From: Novispirillum itersonii subsp. itersonii ATCC 12639 | GTDB lineage: Bacteria > Pseudomonadota > Alphaproteobacteria > Rhodospirillales > Rhodospirillaceae | Assembly (NCBI RefSeq): GCF_000381985.1 | Contig: NZ_KB907352.1 | Span: forward strand, 1 to 64,000 | DNA: 64,000 bases | Direction of reading: 5' to 3' | Shown: in pieces, positions 17,638-26,193 of the stretch | Layout of the letters: each line of letters opens with the position of its first letter | Position numbering within the stretch: position 1 is the first letter of the stretch | Notes under the pieces: generated by a model | Databases searched by the model: none | Told to the model about the DNA's origin: nothing | What the model saw: only the letters and a program-made list of their open reading frames with translations | Position numbers and translations under genes: made by a program

Positions 17638-20214
17638 ATGCAAAGTGTCGCCCCCAGTCTGCCGCCGGCCCCTGACCGGACAGCAGACAGGACAGGCGGC
17701 ACCGGAACAGGGCGGATCAGGCAGATGAGCGCGTGGGTCAGGGGCATACGGGGGCGGCTGTGGCTGGCCTTCCTGAGTGTGTCAGCGATGACGGTGGTTG
17801 CCACCGTCATCGCTTGGTATGCCTTCAGCGCCAGCACCGTCTCACTTTACCGGCTGGTCGACCAGCGGATCCCCGAAATCCTGCAAATGACCGATCTGTC
17901 TCAGGCCGTCGCTCAGGTCGTCAGCGAAGCCGGTCAGCTGCCCCTGTCGCAGACCCGCGAGGCACTGCGGGCCCGCGCCCTTGAACTCAGCCAGCGCCTG
18001 ACCGGTGTTGATCTGGGGCTGGAATCCGCCCGAACCAACGGTGCCGCGTCTGAACCGCTCCGGCAGATGTCGCTGCAGCTCCGCGCTCTGCAGGATGGGC
18101 TGGACGGCCTGACCATCACCCTCGACGAAGTGCTGCGCCTGCGTCAGCGCTATGCAACCCAGCTTGAACAGGTTGATGTCCTGAATCAGGAATACCGGCT
18201 GCTGATCAGCACACTGGAACAGGACCGCGCCGGGGCCACCGACCTGCTGACCGAGATGAACCGGGTGATGGTCACCCTCGGGCAGGTCTCCCGGCAGGAT
18301 AATGAAGGGGAGCTTGATCAGCTGGAACAGCAGTACATGCGCTCGTTCCAGATTATTGAGGCGATTCTGTCCCGGACCGAGACAGACCCGCTCTACCGCC
18401 AGTCGACCCACAGCATTCTGGTGAAGATGCGGGCTGTTTCGGTCGACCGCGGCGGCCTGTTTGACCTGAAGCGCCGGGAACGGGACTCACAGGCCCTTGT
18501 GGCCCGCCGCCTGCAGGATGTCCAGCGGCAGTCCCAGACACTCGACCGCATGGCACACCGGCAGGTGGAAATCGTCAACGACGCGATCATCGCCGAACGG
18601 GCCGCACTCGCAGGCACCCTGCTGAACAGTCGCCTCGCCCTGACCCTTGCCGCCCTGATCAGCATTGCCGTGTCGATCCTGATCGGCTGGCATTACGTCG
18701 GCCAGAAAATCGTTGGCCGGGTCCAGACGCTGGCCAGCACCATGCGCAGCATTGCCGGCGGAGCACTGGATGCCCCGATTCCCGCCGGAGATGACGACGA
18801 ACTCGGCGAAATGGGGCAGGCTCTGGTGGTGTTCCGCGACGCCCTCGCCAGCGTGCGTCATATGGCAACCCATGATGCACTGACCGGGTTGGCTGGCCGC
18901 CGCCTGTGCGAGGACCGGCTGGCCCTGCGGATCTCCATCCCGGCGCCCCCTCCGGCGGGCCTGCCCTATGGCGGCGACGCCCCGGCCCCGGGCGGAGCCG
19001 TCATCACGGTCAGCCTGTGCGGCTTTAAGGATATTAACGACACCTTCGGCCATGCGGTCGGGGACCGCGTGCTGCGGGCTGTGGCAGACCGGCTGCGCTG
19101 GCTGGCCGGGGATGACAGCCGCGTCGGGCGGATGGGCGGTGATGAGTTTGCCCTGATCATGCCGGGCCTGACCGACTCCGCCGGGCTGCACGACATGCTG
19201 GAAACGATCCTGCGGACTCTGTCCGCTCCGGTCCCGCTGGAGCGGATGGACATTGACCCCCAGCCGGCCTTGGGCGTTGCCTTCTGGTCAGGGCCGCAGG
19301 CTGATGCCGCCACGCTGCTGCGTAACAGCGAACTGGCGCTGAAATCAGCGGTCCGTGATGCTCAGGGCCGGTATGCCCTGTATCACCCGGACATGGGCGA
19401 ACAGATCACCCGTCGCCAGATCATCCGTGGAGAACTGAGGTCGGCGCTGGAAAACGAACAGTTCGCCCTTGTCTACCAGCCGAAGGTGGAAATGGGCAGT
19501 GGCCGGATCAGCGGGGCGGAGGCACTGGTACGGTGGAATCATCCCCAGCGCGGACAGATCAGCCCGGCTGACTTTATCCCGGTGGCTGAGCGTTCCGGCC
19601 TGATCGTCGAACTGGGGAACTGGATTCTGCACGAAGCCTGTAAACAGGCCCGGCACTGGCAGCTCCAGGGGCACCCGCTGCGGATCGCCGTCAACATGAG
19701 CCCGGTGCAGGTGTTGCGGCAGGATGTGGTCTCAATGGTGCGCGAGGCCCTTGAGACAACCGGCCTGCCCCCGGATCTGCTGGAAATTGAAATCACCGAA
19801 GGTGTGCTGCTGACCAACGAAGGCCGGGCCCTGTCGCGCCTGCGGGCCCTGCGGGATATGGGCGTCCGGCTGGCGATTGACGACTTCGGCACCGGCTACT
19901 CTTCCCTCAGTTACCTGAAGCGGCTGCCGGTCACCTGCCTGAAAATTGACCAGAGTTTTGTGCGGGATCTGGTGAACAATCCTGAAGATGCCCGCCTGAG
20001 CCGGGTCATCATCGGCATGGCCCATGATTTCGGGTTGGAAGTGGTCGCCGAAGGGATTGAGACCGCAGCCCATGCCGAATTCCTGCGGGCCAGTGGCTGC
20101 GATTTCGGGCAGGGGTATTATTATTCCCGTCCGGTTGCGGCGATGGTTCTCACCTCTCTGCTCGGGCAGGATCTGCCATGGATGCTGCCACAGGTAATTT
20201 CCCGTCGCGCGTGA
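17638..20214 (+). CDS. Membrane GGDEF-EAL cyclic-di-GMP protein with HAMP domain
   Basis: The protein (858 aa) has a membrane helix near 40-63, a helical periplasmic sensor region to about 325, a second helix, a HAMP linker (about 350-405), a GGDEF domain and an EAL domain. GGDEF is intact (GRMGGDEFALIM near 500) but has no RxxD inhibitory site in the usual place. EAL is also intact (EALVRW near 627, DDFGTGYSSL near 749, KIDQSFV, VAEGIET). It can therefore in principle both make and degrade cyclic-di-GMP; which activity dominates is unknown. A second start at codon 30 (MSAWVRGIRG) is possible, since the first 29 residues are low-complexity. Confidence 0.93.
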   Translation: MQSVAPSLPPAPDRTADRTGGTGTGRIRQMSAWVRGIRGRLWLAFLSVSAMTVVATVIAWYAFSASTVSLYRLVDQRIPEILQMTDLSQAVAQVVSEAGQLPLSQTREALRARALELSQRLTGVDLGLESARTNGAASEPLRQMSLQLRALQDGLDGLTITLDEVLRLRQRYATQLEQVDVLNQEYRLLISTLEQDRAGATDLLTEMNRVMVTLGQVSRQDNEGELDQLEQQYMRSFQIIEAILSRTETDPLYRQSTHSILVKMRAVSVDRGGLFDLKRRERDSQALVARRLQDVQRQSQTLDRMAHRQVEIVNDAIIAERAALAGTLLNSRLALTLAALISIAVSILIGWHYVGQKIVGRVQTLASTMRSIAGGALDAPIPAGDDDELGEMGQALVVFRDALASVRHMATHDALTGLAGRRLCEDRLALRISIPAPPPAGLPYGGDAPAPGGAVITVSLCGFKDINDTFGHAVGDRVLRAVADRLRWLAGDDSRVGRMGGDEFALIMPGLTDSAGLHDMLETILRTLSAPVPLERMDIDPQPALGVAFWSGPQADAATLLRNSELALKSAVRDAQGRYALYHPDMGEQITRRQIIRGELRSALENEQFALVYQPKVEMGSGRISGAEALVRWNHPQRGQISPADFIPVAERSGLIVELGNWILHEACKQARHWQLQGHPLRIAVNMSPVQVLRQDVVSMVREALETTGLPPDLLEIEITEGVLLTNEGRALSRLRALRDMGVRLAIDDFGTGYSSLSYLKRLPVTCLKIDQSFVRDLVNNPEDARLSRVIIGMAHDFGLEVVAEGIETAAHAEFLRASGCDFGQGYYYSRPVAAMVLTSLLGQDLPWMLPQVISRRA

Positions 20215-20403
20215 ATCATGCTCTTTAGAGAAATTTGATACATACGATTTTCCCTGACAGTCCGCCGGTTCTGGACGAAATTTCGACACAACCATAGAGG
20301 TTCTTTTTCTTTGCTCCCTACGCTGATCCGCGTTATCTAAAAGACTGCGCGTATATGGTTTTCCCCTCCGGCGCGGAAGGGGAAACCACGGGAGTGGGGA
20401 AAC

Positions 20404-20877
20404 ATGTTCAACGAGGTCATACCGGTTATAGATTACAGCACGGCGGATTCAGAAGACGCCCTCCATGCCTTCGTGCTGGAAGAGCAGGTCGGACATCTGC
20501 TGCGCAAGGCCAATCAGCGGGCCACGGCAATTTTTCAGTCGCAGCCCAGTCTGGGCGATATGACGATGCCGCAGTTCCTGACGCTGGTGAAGCTGCAGGA
20601 AAAAGGCGAGGTCTCCCAGAATTCTCTGGGCCGCCTGATCGGCATGGATGCCGCGACCATGCAAGGGGTGGTCCGCCGCCTGACGGAACGGGGCTGGGTG
20701 GTGCGCGAAGCCGATACCCGCGACCGCCGCCGCGTCCGGCTTACCCTGACGGAAGAAGGCCGGGGGGCCTTGACGGCCAGCCTGGAAGCCGCCCGCCGCG
20801 CCAACGATCAGGCACTGGCACCGCTGACACCGCGGGAGCAGCAGACCTTCATGCGGCTGCTGAAGCGAATTTCCTGA
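20404..20877 (+). CDS. MarR family transcriptional regulator
   Basis: The 157-residue protein has the winged-helix DNA-binding domain of MarR. The recognition region SQNSLGRLIGMDAATMQGVVRRLTERGWV is followed by the wing DTRDRRRVRLTLTEEG, matching the DxRDxR signature. Such proteins usually bind as dimers and respond to small phenolic or stress ligands. No obvious target gene is adjacent: it is preceded by the GGDEF-EAL gene and ends at its own terminator. The ligand cannot be guessed. Confidence 0.92.
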   Translation: MFNEVIPVIDYSTADSEDALHAFVLEEQVGHLLRKANQRATAIFQSQPSLGDMTMPQFLTLVKLQEKGEVSQNSLGRLIGMDAATMQGVVRRLTERGWVVREADTRDRRRVRLTLTEEGRGALTASLEAARRANDQALAPLTPREQQTFMRLLKRIS

Positions 20878-20924
20878 AGACCGGCCGCCACCGACCGGTG
20901 GCCCGGGCACAAGCGGAAAAAACC

Positions 20925-20954
20925 GCCGGGGCAGCATCAGCAGCCCCGGCTTTT
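20925..20954 (+). terminator. Intrinsic terminator after the MarR gene
   Basis: GCCGGGGC-loop-GCCCCGGC followed by TTTTG, about 50 bases past the stop. Confidence 0.8.
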
Positions 20955-20981
20955 GTTATGAACACTGAATCCGCGCCACAG

Positions 20982-21022
20982 AAAACGCCGGGAAGGACAG
21001 ACTGTCCATGCCCGGCGTTTTA
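20982..21022. terminator. Bidirectional terminator between MarR and tusA-like genes
   Basis: AAAACGCCGGG and CCCGGCGTTTT are complementary, with an inner GGACAGACTGTCC palindrome. It has T-rich flanks on both strands and sits at the 3' end of the minus-strand TusA-family gene. Confidence 0.75.
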
Positions 21023-21026
21023 TTGT

Positions 21027-21296
21027 TTACAGGCGCTCAATCAGAAACACCGGGCCTTCCGCCCTTTCAGTCGTCTCCAGCCAGCGGAAGCCCTGATCCC
21101 GGCAAAAGCCTGCCAGATCACGGCGGGTTCCCTCCGCTGTCGCCCACAGGCGTACCCGTCCACCGGCGGGCTGGGCCAGCAGCACCCGCCGCAACAGCAG
21201 CAGGGGTAAGGGACAGGCCAGATCACGGGCATCAAGCAGCTGCGGCTCCTCTGACCCGGGCGGCTGGACCGATATCACGGTTTTATCACTCGTCAT
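21027..21296 (-). CDS. TusA/SirA-like sulfurtransferase
   Basis: The 89-residue protein carries the family signature CPLPLLLLR, with the sulfur-carrying cysteine in DLACPLP near residue 28. TusA-family proteins pass persulfide sulfur between cysteine desulfurases and acceptors in tRNA thiolation and sulfur metabolism. It is divergent from a rhodanese-domain gene 106 bases away, another sulfur carrier, so the two may act in one relay. The substrate cannot be read from sequence. Confidence 0.85.
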   Translation of the reverse strand: MTSDKTVISVQPPGSEEPQLLDARDLACPLPLLLLRRVLLAQPAGGRVRLWATAEGTRRDLAGFCRDQGFRWLETTERAEGPVFLIERL

Positions 21297-21402
21297 CTCC
21301 GGCCCCGGCTTTCATTGTTGTGACGACAGCATTGTCCCGGCGGGTGGACCCAACTCGCCGCCCATGCTATGCTGCATCGCAACAACACACAGGAGGCCCT
21401 GA

Positions 21403-21768
21403 ATGTTTGGTTGGTTTTCCTCCAACGCGACCCAGACCGCCCTGTCGGAACGCGTGCATATTGTGACCCCCAAAACCATCATGCAATGGTTGGGTGCCGA
21501 TGAGTGCGTCATTGTCGACGTCCGGGAACCCGGAGAATATGCGGCCGGTCATATCCCGGGGGCAACTCTGGTTTCGCTCGGCGGCTTTGATCCCGAGGCG
21601 GTCCCGCTGGTTCCCGGCAAAAAGCTGGTGTTCCATTGCCAGAGCGGCAACCGCTGCGGCATGGCCGCTACCCGGATGATCGAAGCCGGTTATGCCGGTG
21701 AAATCTACCGTATGGAAGGGGGCCTGATGTACTGGCGCCAACAGGGCGGCAGCATCACCCTCGACTGA
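21403..21768 (+). CDS. Single-domain rhodanese-like protein
   Basis: The 121-residue protein is one rhodanese domain. It has the VDVREPGEYAAGHIPGA segment and the active-site loop CQSGNRC, whose first cysteine (about residue 78) would carry the persulfide. No signal peptide is seen, so it is probably cytoplasmic. It is divergent from the TusA-like gene. Thiosulfate sulfurtransferase or a dedicated sulfur relay role are both possible. Confidence 0.9.
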   Translation: MFGWFSSNATQTALSERVHIVTPKTIMQWLGADECVIVDVREPGEYAAGHIPGATLVSLGGFDPEAVPLVPGKKLVFHCQSGNRCGMAATRMIEAGYAGEIYRMEGGLMYWRQQGGSITLD

Positions 21769-22264
21769 GGCCACAGGCCCCGATTCGTTTCTGTTTGCAG
21801 AACACCCGCAACGGGGGCAGAAAAACTCTGCCGCCCGTTCAGGCTGTTGGGAAATCCCCTTGCCAAAAGGGACGGCACGCCCGCATGCTGAGGCACCATT
21901 CCGGGCCAGTGCACCCTGATTCTTTTTCTGTGACACTCCCGGCACGGAACGGAATGCCACCGGATCGCCACAGTTGACTGCGCAGACTGTCATCAGGTGA
22001 CCCGGCCATGACCGGACGCAACCGCCGCCCGAAACCTCTGTCCGGGCACGGTCGGACCGTCCCGACACAAGGACCGCCGCCCTCTCTGGGCACGGTGCAG
22101 AACGCATCGCCCCAAACCCGGCGCTTCCAAACCCGGTGTCTCCGGCCCCTGCCCTGCGGCACCGTCGGTCTTTGCCCCCGGTTATTCCCGGTTCCTGATG
22201 ACATCGCCGTTGCCACCCCTCCCGCTGGCTGCCCCTTTTTTTTCCAGACCCAGGAGCGTGTGTC
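21769..22264. other. Gap of about 0.5 kb without a gene
   Basis: Long open frames here on the minus strand continue through the coding part of the rhodanese and Usp genes and look like chance frames caused by high GC. I see no tRNA, riboswitch or clear terminator. The last 20 bases hold the AGGAG site of the Usp gene. Confidence 0.5.
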
Positions 22265-22789
22265 ATGTACGACTGGCCTTTCCGCCTTTCTGCCGCCGAA
22301 GCGGCCTCCCCGCCCGCCCCGCCCCATCCGCAACGCGGGTTTCTGGTAGTGATTGACGGTAGCGAAGAGTGTGAAGCCGCTGTCCGCTTTGCCGCCCTGC
22401 GGGCCGCCCGCACCAAAGGGCTGGTGACCCTGCTGTCCGTCAGCTCCGTTCCGGACTTCCATCACTGGATGTTTGTCGGATCCCTGATGAAGGAAGAGCA
22501 ACGCCTGCAGGCCGAAGAGCGGCTATCCCATTTTTCAGCACTGGTCGAAGCCCTGTCGGGACAGAAGCCGGAGATCGTCATCCGCGACGGCGATCCGCAG
22601 GAAGAGCTGCTGCGCCTGCTGGATCAAGACCGTCGGCTGTCAGTGCTGGTGCTGGCCGCCAGCGGTGGGCCTGACGGGCCCGGCCCTCTGATCAGCGCCA
22701 TGACCGGAAAGCACGCCGGTCATCTGCGTCTGCCGGTCACGATTGTTCCCGGCACCCTGACACCGGATCAACTGGACGCACTGACCTGA
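22265..22789 (+). CDS. Universal stress protein (UspA family)
   Basis: The 174-residue protein has an N-terminal proline/alanine-rich tail of about 25 residues and then one Usp domain starting GFLVVIDGSEECEAAVRFA. The domain ends at LRLPVTIVPG, as usual for the family. The ATP-binding glycine motif (GxxGxxxxxxxxxG[ST]) is only loosely present in SGGPDGPGPLISAMTGKHAG, so nucleotide binding is uncertain. A good AGGAG site precedes the start. Confidence 0.87.
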   Translation: MYDWPFRLSAAEAASPPAPPHPQRGFLVVIDGSEECEAAVRFAALRAARTKGLVTLLSVSSVPDFHHWMFVGSLMKEEQRLQAEERLSHFSALVEALSGQKPEIVIRDGDPQEELLRLLDQDRRLSVLVLAASGGPDGPGPLISAMTGKHAGHLRLPVTIVPGTLTPDQLDALT

Positions 22790-22871
22790 GCCTTTCATCT
22801 TTTCTTGCCAACCCGGACCAGCATGACAGGATGGCGTCTGCTATAACCGCAGAACCGGAAGAGGGAAGAGA

Positions 22872-23693
22872 ATGCGGCTGGTACGGTTTGGTCTGCCGGG
22901 GCAGGAAAAGCCCGGTATCCTTGACGCACAGGGGCAGGTCCGTGATGCGTCGGCGGTGGTTGTTGACTATACCCCTGACACCCTTGGCCGCGGCCTGCTG
23001 ATCAAGCTGACCGCAGCAGCGGAAAGCCTTCCGGTGGTGACACCCCAGCGGTTTGGCCCGCCGGTACGGCCCGGAAATATCCTGTGCATCGGCCTGAACT
23101 ACCGCGACCATGCGGAAGAGGCCGGAATGGCCCTGCCGAAAGAGCCGATCGTCTTCTCCAAACACACCAGCGCCCTGTGTGGCCCTGATGACGCTGTGCC
23201 ACTCCCTCCGGGATCAACCCGCAGCGACTGGGAAGTGGAACTGGCCGTGGTGATCGGCAGCGCCGCGTGGCAGGTCAAACCCGACCGGGCCCTTGATCAT
23301 GTCCTTGGCTATACCGTCGCCAATGACCTGTCGGAACGCAGTTATCAGCTCGACCGGGGCGGTCAGTGGATTAAGGGGAAGAGCTGCCCCAATTTCTGCC
23401 CGCTGGGCCCGGCCCTGATCACCGCCGACGAAATCGGTGACCCACAGGCCCTGCGGCTGTGGCTGTCCGTCAACGGCACCATGATGCAGGATGGATCGAC
23501 TGCGGATATGGTCTTTGGCGTTGCCACCCTGATCGCGGAGCTGTCCACCTTCATGGTGCTGCATCCCGGCGATGTCATACTGACGGGAACCCCGAAGGGG
23601 GTCGGTATGGGCCGCAATCTGTATCTGAAGGCCGGGGATGTTATGCGGCTGGGAATCGACGGCATTGGGGAGCAGACCCAGACCGTCACCTGA
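22872..23693 (+). CDS. Fumarylacetoacetate hydrolase family protein
   Basis: This 273-residue enzyme has the FAH catalytic fold. GLNYRDHAEEAG, the metal-binding acidic set DWEVELAVVIG with later VANDLSERSYQ, and the GTPKGVGMG loop are all in order. Relatives include acylpyruvate hydrolases, 2-keto-3-deoxy sugar-acid hydrolases and ureidoglycolate lyase, so the substrate is not fixed; the best guess is an acylpyruvase. It stands 82 bases after the Usp gene and ends at a strong terminator. Confidence 0.88.
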   Translation: MRLVRFGLPGQEKPGILDAQGQVRDASAVVVDYTPDTLGRGLLIKLTAAAESLPVVTPQRFGPPVRPGNILCIGLNYRDHAEEAGMALPKEPIVFSKHTSALCGPDDAVPLPPGSTRSDWEVELAVVIGSAAWQVKPDRALDHVLGYTVANDLSERSYQLDRGGQWIKGKSCPNFCPLGPALITADEIGDPQALRLWLSVNGTMMQDGSTADMVFGVATLIAELSTFMVLHPGDVILTGTPKGVGMGRNLYLKAGDVMRLGIDGIGEQTQTVT

Positions 23694-23710
23694 CCCCGGC
23701 CCTGAAAATG

Positions 23711-23744
23711 AAAAAGCCCGTCCAGATCTGGACGGGCTTTTTTT
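23711..23744 (+). terminator. Intrinsic terminator after the FAH-family gene
   Basis: AAAAAGCCCGTCCAGATCTGGACGGGC is a perfect stem followed by seven T residues. The A run on the left may also serve the minus-strand gene that ends at 23767. Confidence 0.93.
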
Positions 23745-23766
23745 ACACCACAGACTCAGCCTGACC

Positions 23767-24105
23767 TTAGCCTTCAGCGGCCCCCGGCTGCGGCAGCCGC
23801 ATCCGCACCAGACCCCGGAAATCATCGGGATCCTGCACCACGCTGCCCCGCACGATCTCAATCGTGCCCTTGCGGGCCAGACTGGTCATCTGCTGCTTGA
23901 CCGGGTTCATGTAGCGGCGCCAGCCATCGGCAGGGTCCTTGGCTTTGCGGTGCTGCTGAAAGTAGCTTTTGGCCACGTCCTGCGCCGACACGCCGACAGT
24001 GCCTGCGGCACCCGCCATGCTGACGATCAGGTGGGCAATCGGATCACCCTTCGGCGAATCCGCCTTCTGGCCGTTGTCGGAGGGGGTGGCGACGGAATCG
24101 GTCAC
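23767..24105 (-). CDS. Hypothetical protein, possible winged-helix fold
   Basis: The chosen GTG lies eight bases after AAGGA and gives 112 residues beginning VTDSVATPSD; upstream extensions are Cys/Trp-rich and unlikely. A short polar N-terminus is followed by a compact domain: a helix (DPIAHLIVSMAG), SAQDVAKSYFQQHR, a Trp-rich turn DGWRRYMNPVKQQM, and a strand pair KGTIEIVRGSVV and FRGLVRMRLP. This resembles DUF3253-type winged-helix proteins, but I could not confirm it. Its neighbour downstream is the FAH-family gene on the other strand. Confidence 0.7.
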   Translation of the reverse strand: MTDSVATPSDNGQKADSPKGDPIAHLIVSMAGAAGTVGVSAQDVAKSYFQQHRKAKDPADGWRRYMNPVKQQMTSLARKGTIEIVRGSVVQDPDDFRGLVRMRLPQPGAAEG

Positions 24106-24127
24106 GCTGCAGGTCCTTACGCAAAAA

Positions 24128-25048
24128 TTATCCAGCCACAGCCATAGCCCCAGCCGGACCGGGATGCAAGAGCAGGCCGCGCCGATCACGCTCATCAAGG
24201 TGGCTTTTCAGCAAACTCACCATCCGCTGTGCCCCCTTCCCCAGTGGCCCGCCGGTGGCGGAACGCCTTGTCTGCAAAACCAGATGTGCCGTTGGCAGAG
24301 GGGGCAGGCCGCTATCAGTCCCAAGGGCCCGCAAATCCGCCGGGACGGCACTGGCCGACAGGACCCCGACCCCAAACCCGGCGCGAATCGCCGCCAGAAC
24401 CCCGCTGACATTCTCGCTGGTATAAGCGACCCGCCAGCGCCGCCCCTGCTCTTCCAGCACCTGAATCGCATGGTTGCGGTAAATACAGCCCTGCCGGAAT
24501 GCGACCAGCGGAAAAACCGGCTCCAGCTCCGGCCGGGTCTGCGCCGCCGCCGCCCAGACCAGCCAGTCGGTATAAACCCCGACCGACCGGGTCGGCACAG
24601 TCAGACTTTTATACAGCGCGATATCCAGCGCCCCCTGATCAAGATCAGCGGCCAGCACTACGGAAAGATCGGTGCGCATTTCCAGCTGAACATCCGGCAT
24701 CTCAGCCTTTACGGCCATCAACAAGGCGGGCAGATCCTCCACCGCAAAATCCTCGGTCACACCGATCCGCACCGTCTCCACCGGTGGCAGCGTAAAGACT
24801 CCAAGGGCTTCTTCATTCAGCTGAAGAATCCGCCGGGCGTAGCCAAGCAGCCGCTCTCCGGCTTCGGTGATCGTCACCCCGTGGGCGTTTCGGTCCAGCA
24901 GGCGGCACCCCAGTTGCTCCTCCAGCCTGCGGACCTGCTGGCTGACCGTTGACTGGGTGCGGTTCACCCGTCCTCCCGCGCGGGTGAACCCACCGCTGTC
25001 GGCCACTGAAACAAAAGTCCGCAGCAGTGCGGTCTCCAGATCACGCAT
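24128..25048 (-). CDS. LysR family transcriptional regulator
   Basis: The 306-residue protein has the LysR helix-turn-helix in its first 65 residues (LRTFVSVADSGGFTRAGGRVNRTQSTVSQQVRRLE) and a substrate-binding domain after it. It is divergently transcribed from a DMT-family exporter gene, with about 175 bases between them, the usual layout for a LysR protein that controls its neighbour. The inducer is unknown. Codon use and length are typical. Confidence 0.93.
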   Translation of the reverse strand: MRDLETALLRTFVSVADSGGFTRAGGRVNRTQSTVSQQVRRLEEQLGCRLLDRNAHGVTITEAGERLLGYARRILQLNEEALGVFTLPPVETVRIGVTEDFAVEDLPALLMAVKAEMPDVQLEMRTDLSVVLAADLDQGALDIALYKSLTVPTRSVGVYTDWLVWAAAAQTRPELEPVFPLVAFRQGCIYRNHAIQVLEEQGRRWRVAYTSENVSGVLAAIRAGFGVGVLSASAVPADLRALGTDSGLPPLPTAHLVLQTRRSATGGPLGKGAQRMVSLLKSHLDERDRRGLLLHPGPAGAMAVAG

Positions 25049-25223
25049 GACTGATCATCCAAAAATTGAATGCTATTAAGTTTACATTCCGTTTTCCAAT
25101 TTATCACCCTCTCTGTCACCGTCAGATCACCAGCGCCCCTGTCCACAGCCAAAGCCGTCTTAGCCGTAAAAACGGTGTCGGCTTTTCGTGAGAGCGCTCA
25201 CGCCATTCCAGAGGAGTGATCCG

Positions 25224-26135
25224 ATGCCTGCCCTTGCCCGTCCCTCCTCCTTCCTGTGGCTGGCTCTGCCTTTCTGCGTTCTGTGGACCAGTGCCTTTCC
25301 GGCCGCAAAACTGGCCCTGCCGGATTGCCCGCCGCTGCTGCTGTTAACCATGCGGTTTCTGCTGGCGGGGGCTCTGTTGATGGGGTGGGCCGCCCTACGC
25401 GGCGAACGCCTGCCGGGATCCCGGCGGGTCTGGGGCCAACTCGCGGTTTTTGCCCTGATCAATCCAACCCTGTACCTCGGCCTCAGCTGGATCGGCATGG
25501 TGAAGGCGTCTTCAGCCCTCAGCACCATTCTGATCAGCCTGAATCCGGTGGTGGTTACCCTGCTGGCGGCCCTGTTTTTAAGAGAACAGCTGACCGGACG
25601 AAAAATGCTTGGGCTGCTTCTGGGCCTCGGCGGCGTGGTGCTGGTGGTGCAGGCCCGCCTCTCCGGCAGCGGGGCGGAAGATCCTTTCAGCGTCCTGCTG
25701 ATCGGCCTTGCCCTGATCGCTCTGGCGGCCAGTACCCTGCTGTGGAAGCTCTGGCCTCTGACCACCCCACGCCTGATGGGAACCGCCCTGCAACTGCTTC
25801 TTGCTGGTGTTTTCTTCCTGCCTGTTGCCCTGCTGACCGAGTCGCCCGCCGGCATCCACTGGACTCCCCGTTTCCTGTGGGCGATGGCGTGGATCATCGG
25901 ACCGGTCTCGATCGGGGCCTATCTTCTGTGGTTCCGCATGCTGGACACGGTCAGCGCCAGTGAAGCCAGCGCCTGGCACTTTCTTAATCCGCCGCTGGGG
26001 CTGGCGATGGGTGTCGTCGCGCTGGGGGAAACTCTCCAGACCGGTGATCTGATCGGGATTGTCCCCATCGCTGCGGGTATTGCTCTTGTCACCCGCAGTA
26101 CCGCAGCTGCACCCGCACCGGCCAGCGCCCGCTGA
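25224..26135 (+). CDS. EamA/DMT family transporter
   Basis: The ATG behind GAGGAG gives 303 residues and ten predicted membrane helices in two EamA repeats. The first starts LWLALPFCVLWTSAFPAAKLAL and the second WKLWPLTTPRLMGTALQLL. Members export amino acids or metabolites, such as RhtA and YdcZ-type proteins. The divergent LysR gene is its likely regulator. An upstream ATG at 25188 would add 12 residues and has no good ribosome-binding site. It is followed by a strong hairpin. Confidence 0.9.
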   Translation: MPALARPSSFLWLALPFCVLWTSAFPAAKLALPDCPPLLLLTMRFLLAGALLMGWAALRGERLPGSRRVWGQLAVFALINPTLYLGLSWIGMVKASSALSTILISLNPVVVTLLAALFLREQLTGRKMLGLLLGLGGVVLVVQARLSGSGAEDPFSVLLIGLALIALAASTLLWKLWPLTTPRLMGTALQLLLAGVFFLPVALLTESPAGIHWTPRFLWAMAWIIGPVSIGAYLLWFRMLDTVSASEASAWHFLNPPLGLAMGVVALGETLQTGDLIGIVPIAAGIALVTRSTAAAPAPASAR

Positions 26136-26139
26136 CAGA

Positions 26140-26171
26140 AATGCCCCCGGCAGAGGCTCCGCCGGGGGCAT
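26140..26171. terminator. Hairpin between the DMT gene and the EF-G paralogue
   Basis: ATGCCCCCGGC and GCCGGGGGCAT pair perfectly. No long T tract follows on either strand, but the position between two convergent genes suggests a shared terminator. Confidence 0.6.
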
Positions 26172-26193
26172 CCTCATGCAGAAGAAGGGCGCG

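Noticed and set aside
21839-22501. 220-codon minus-strand frame between rhodanese and Usp genes
   Set aside because: It runs through the Usp coding region and has no ribosome-binding site or recognisable domain.
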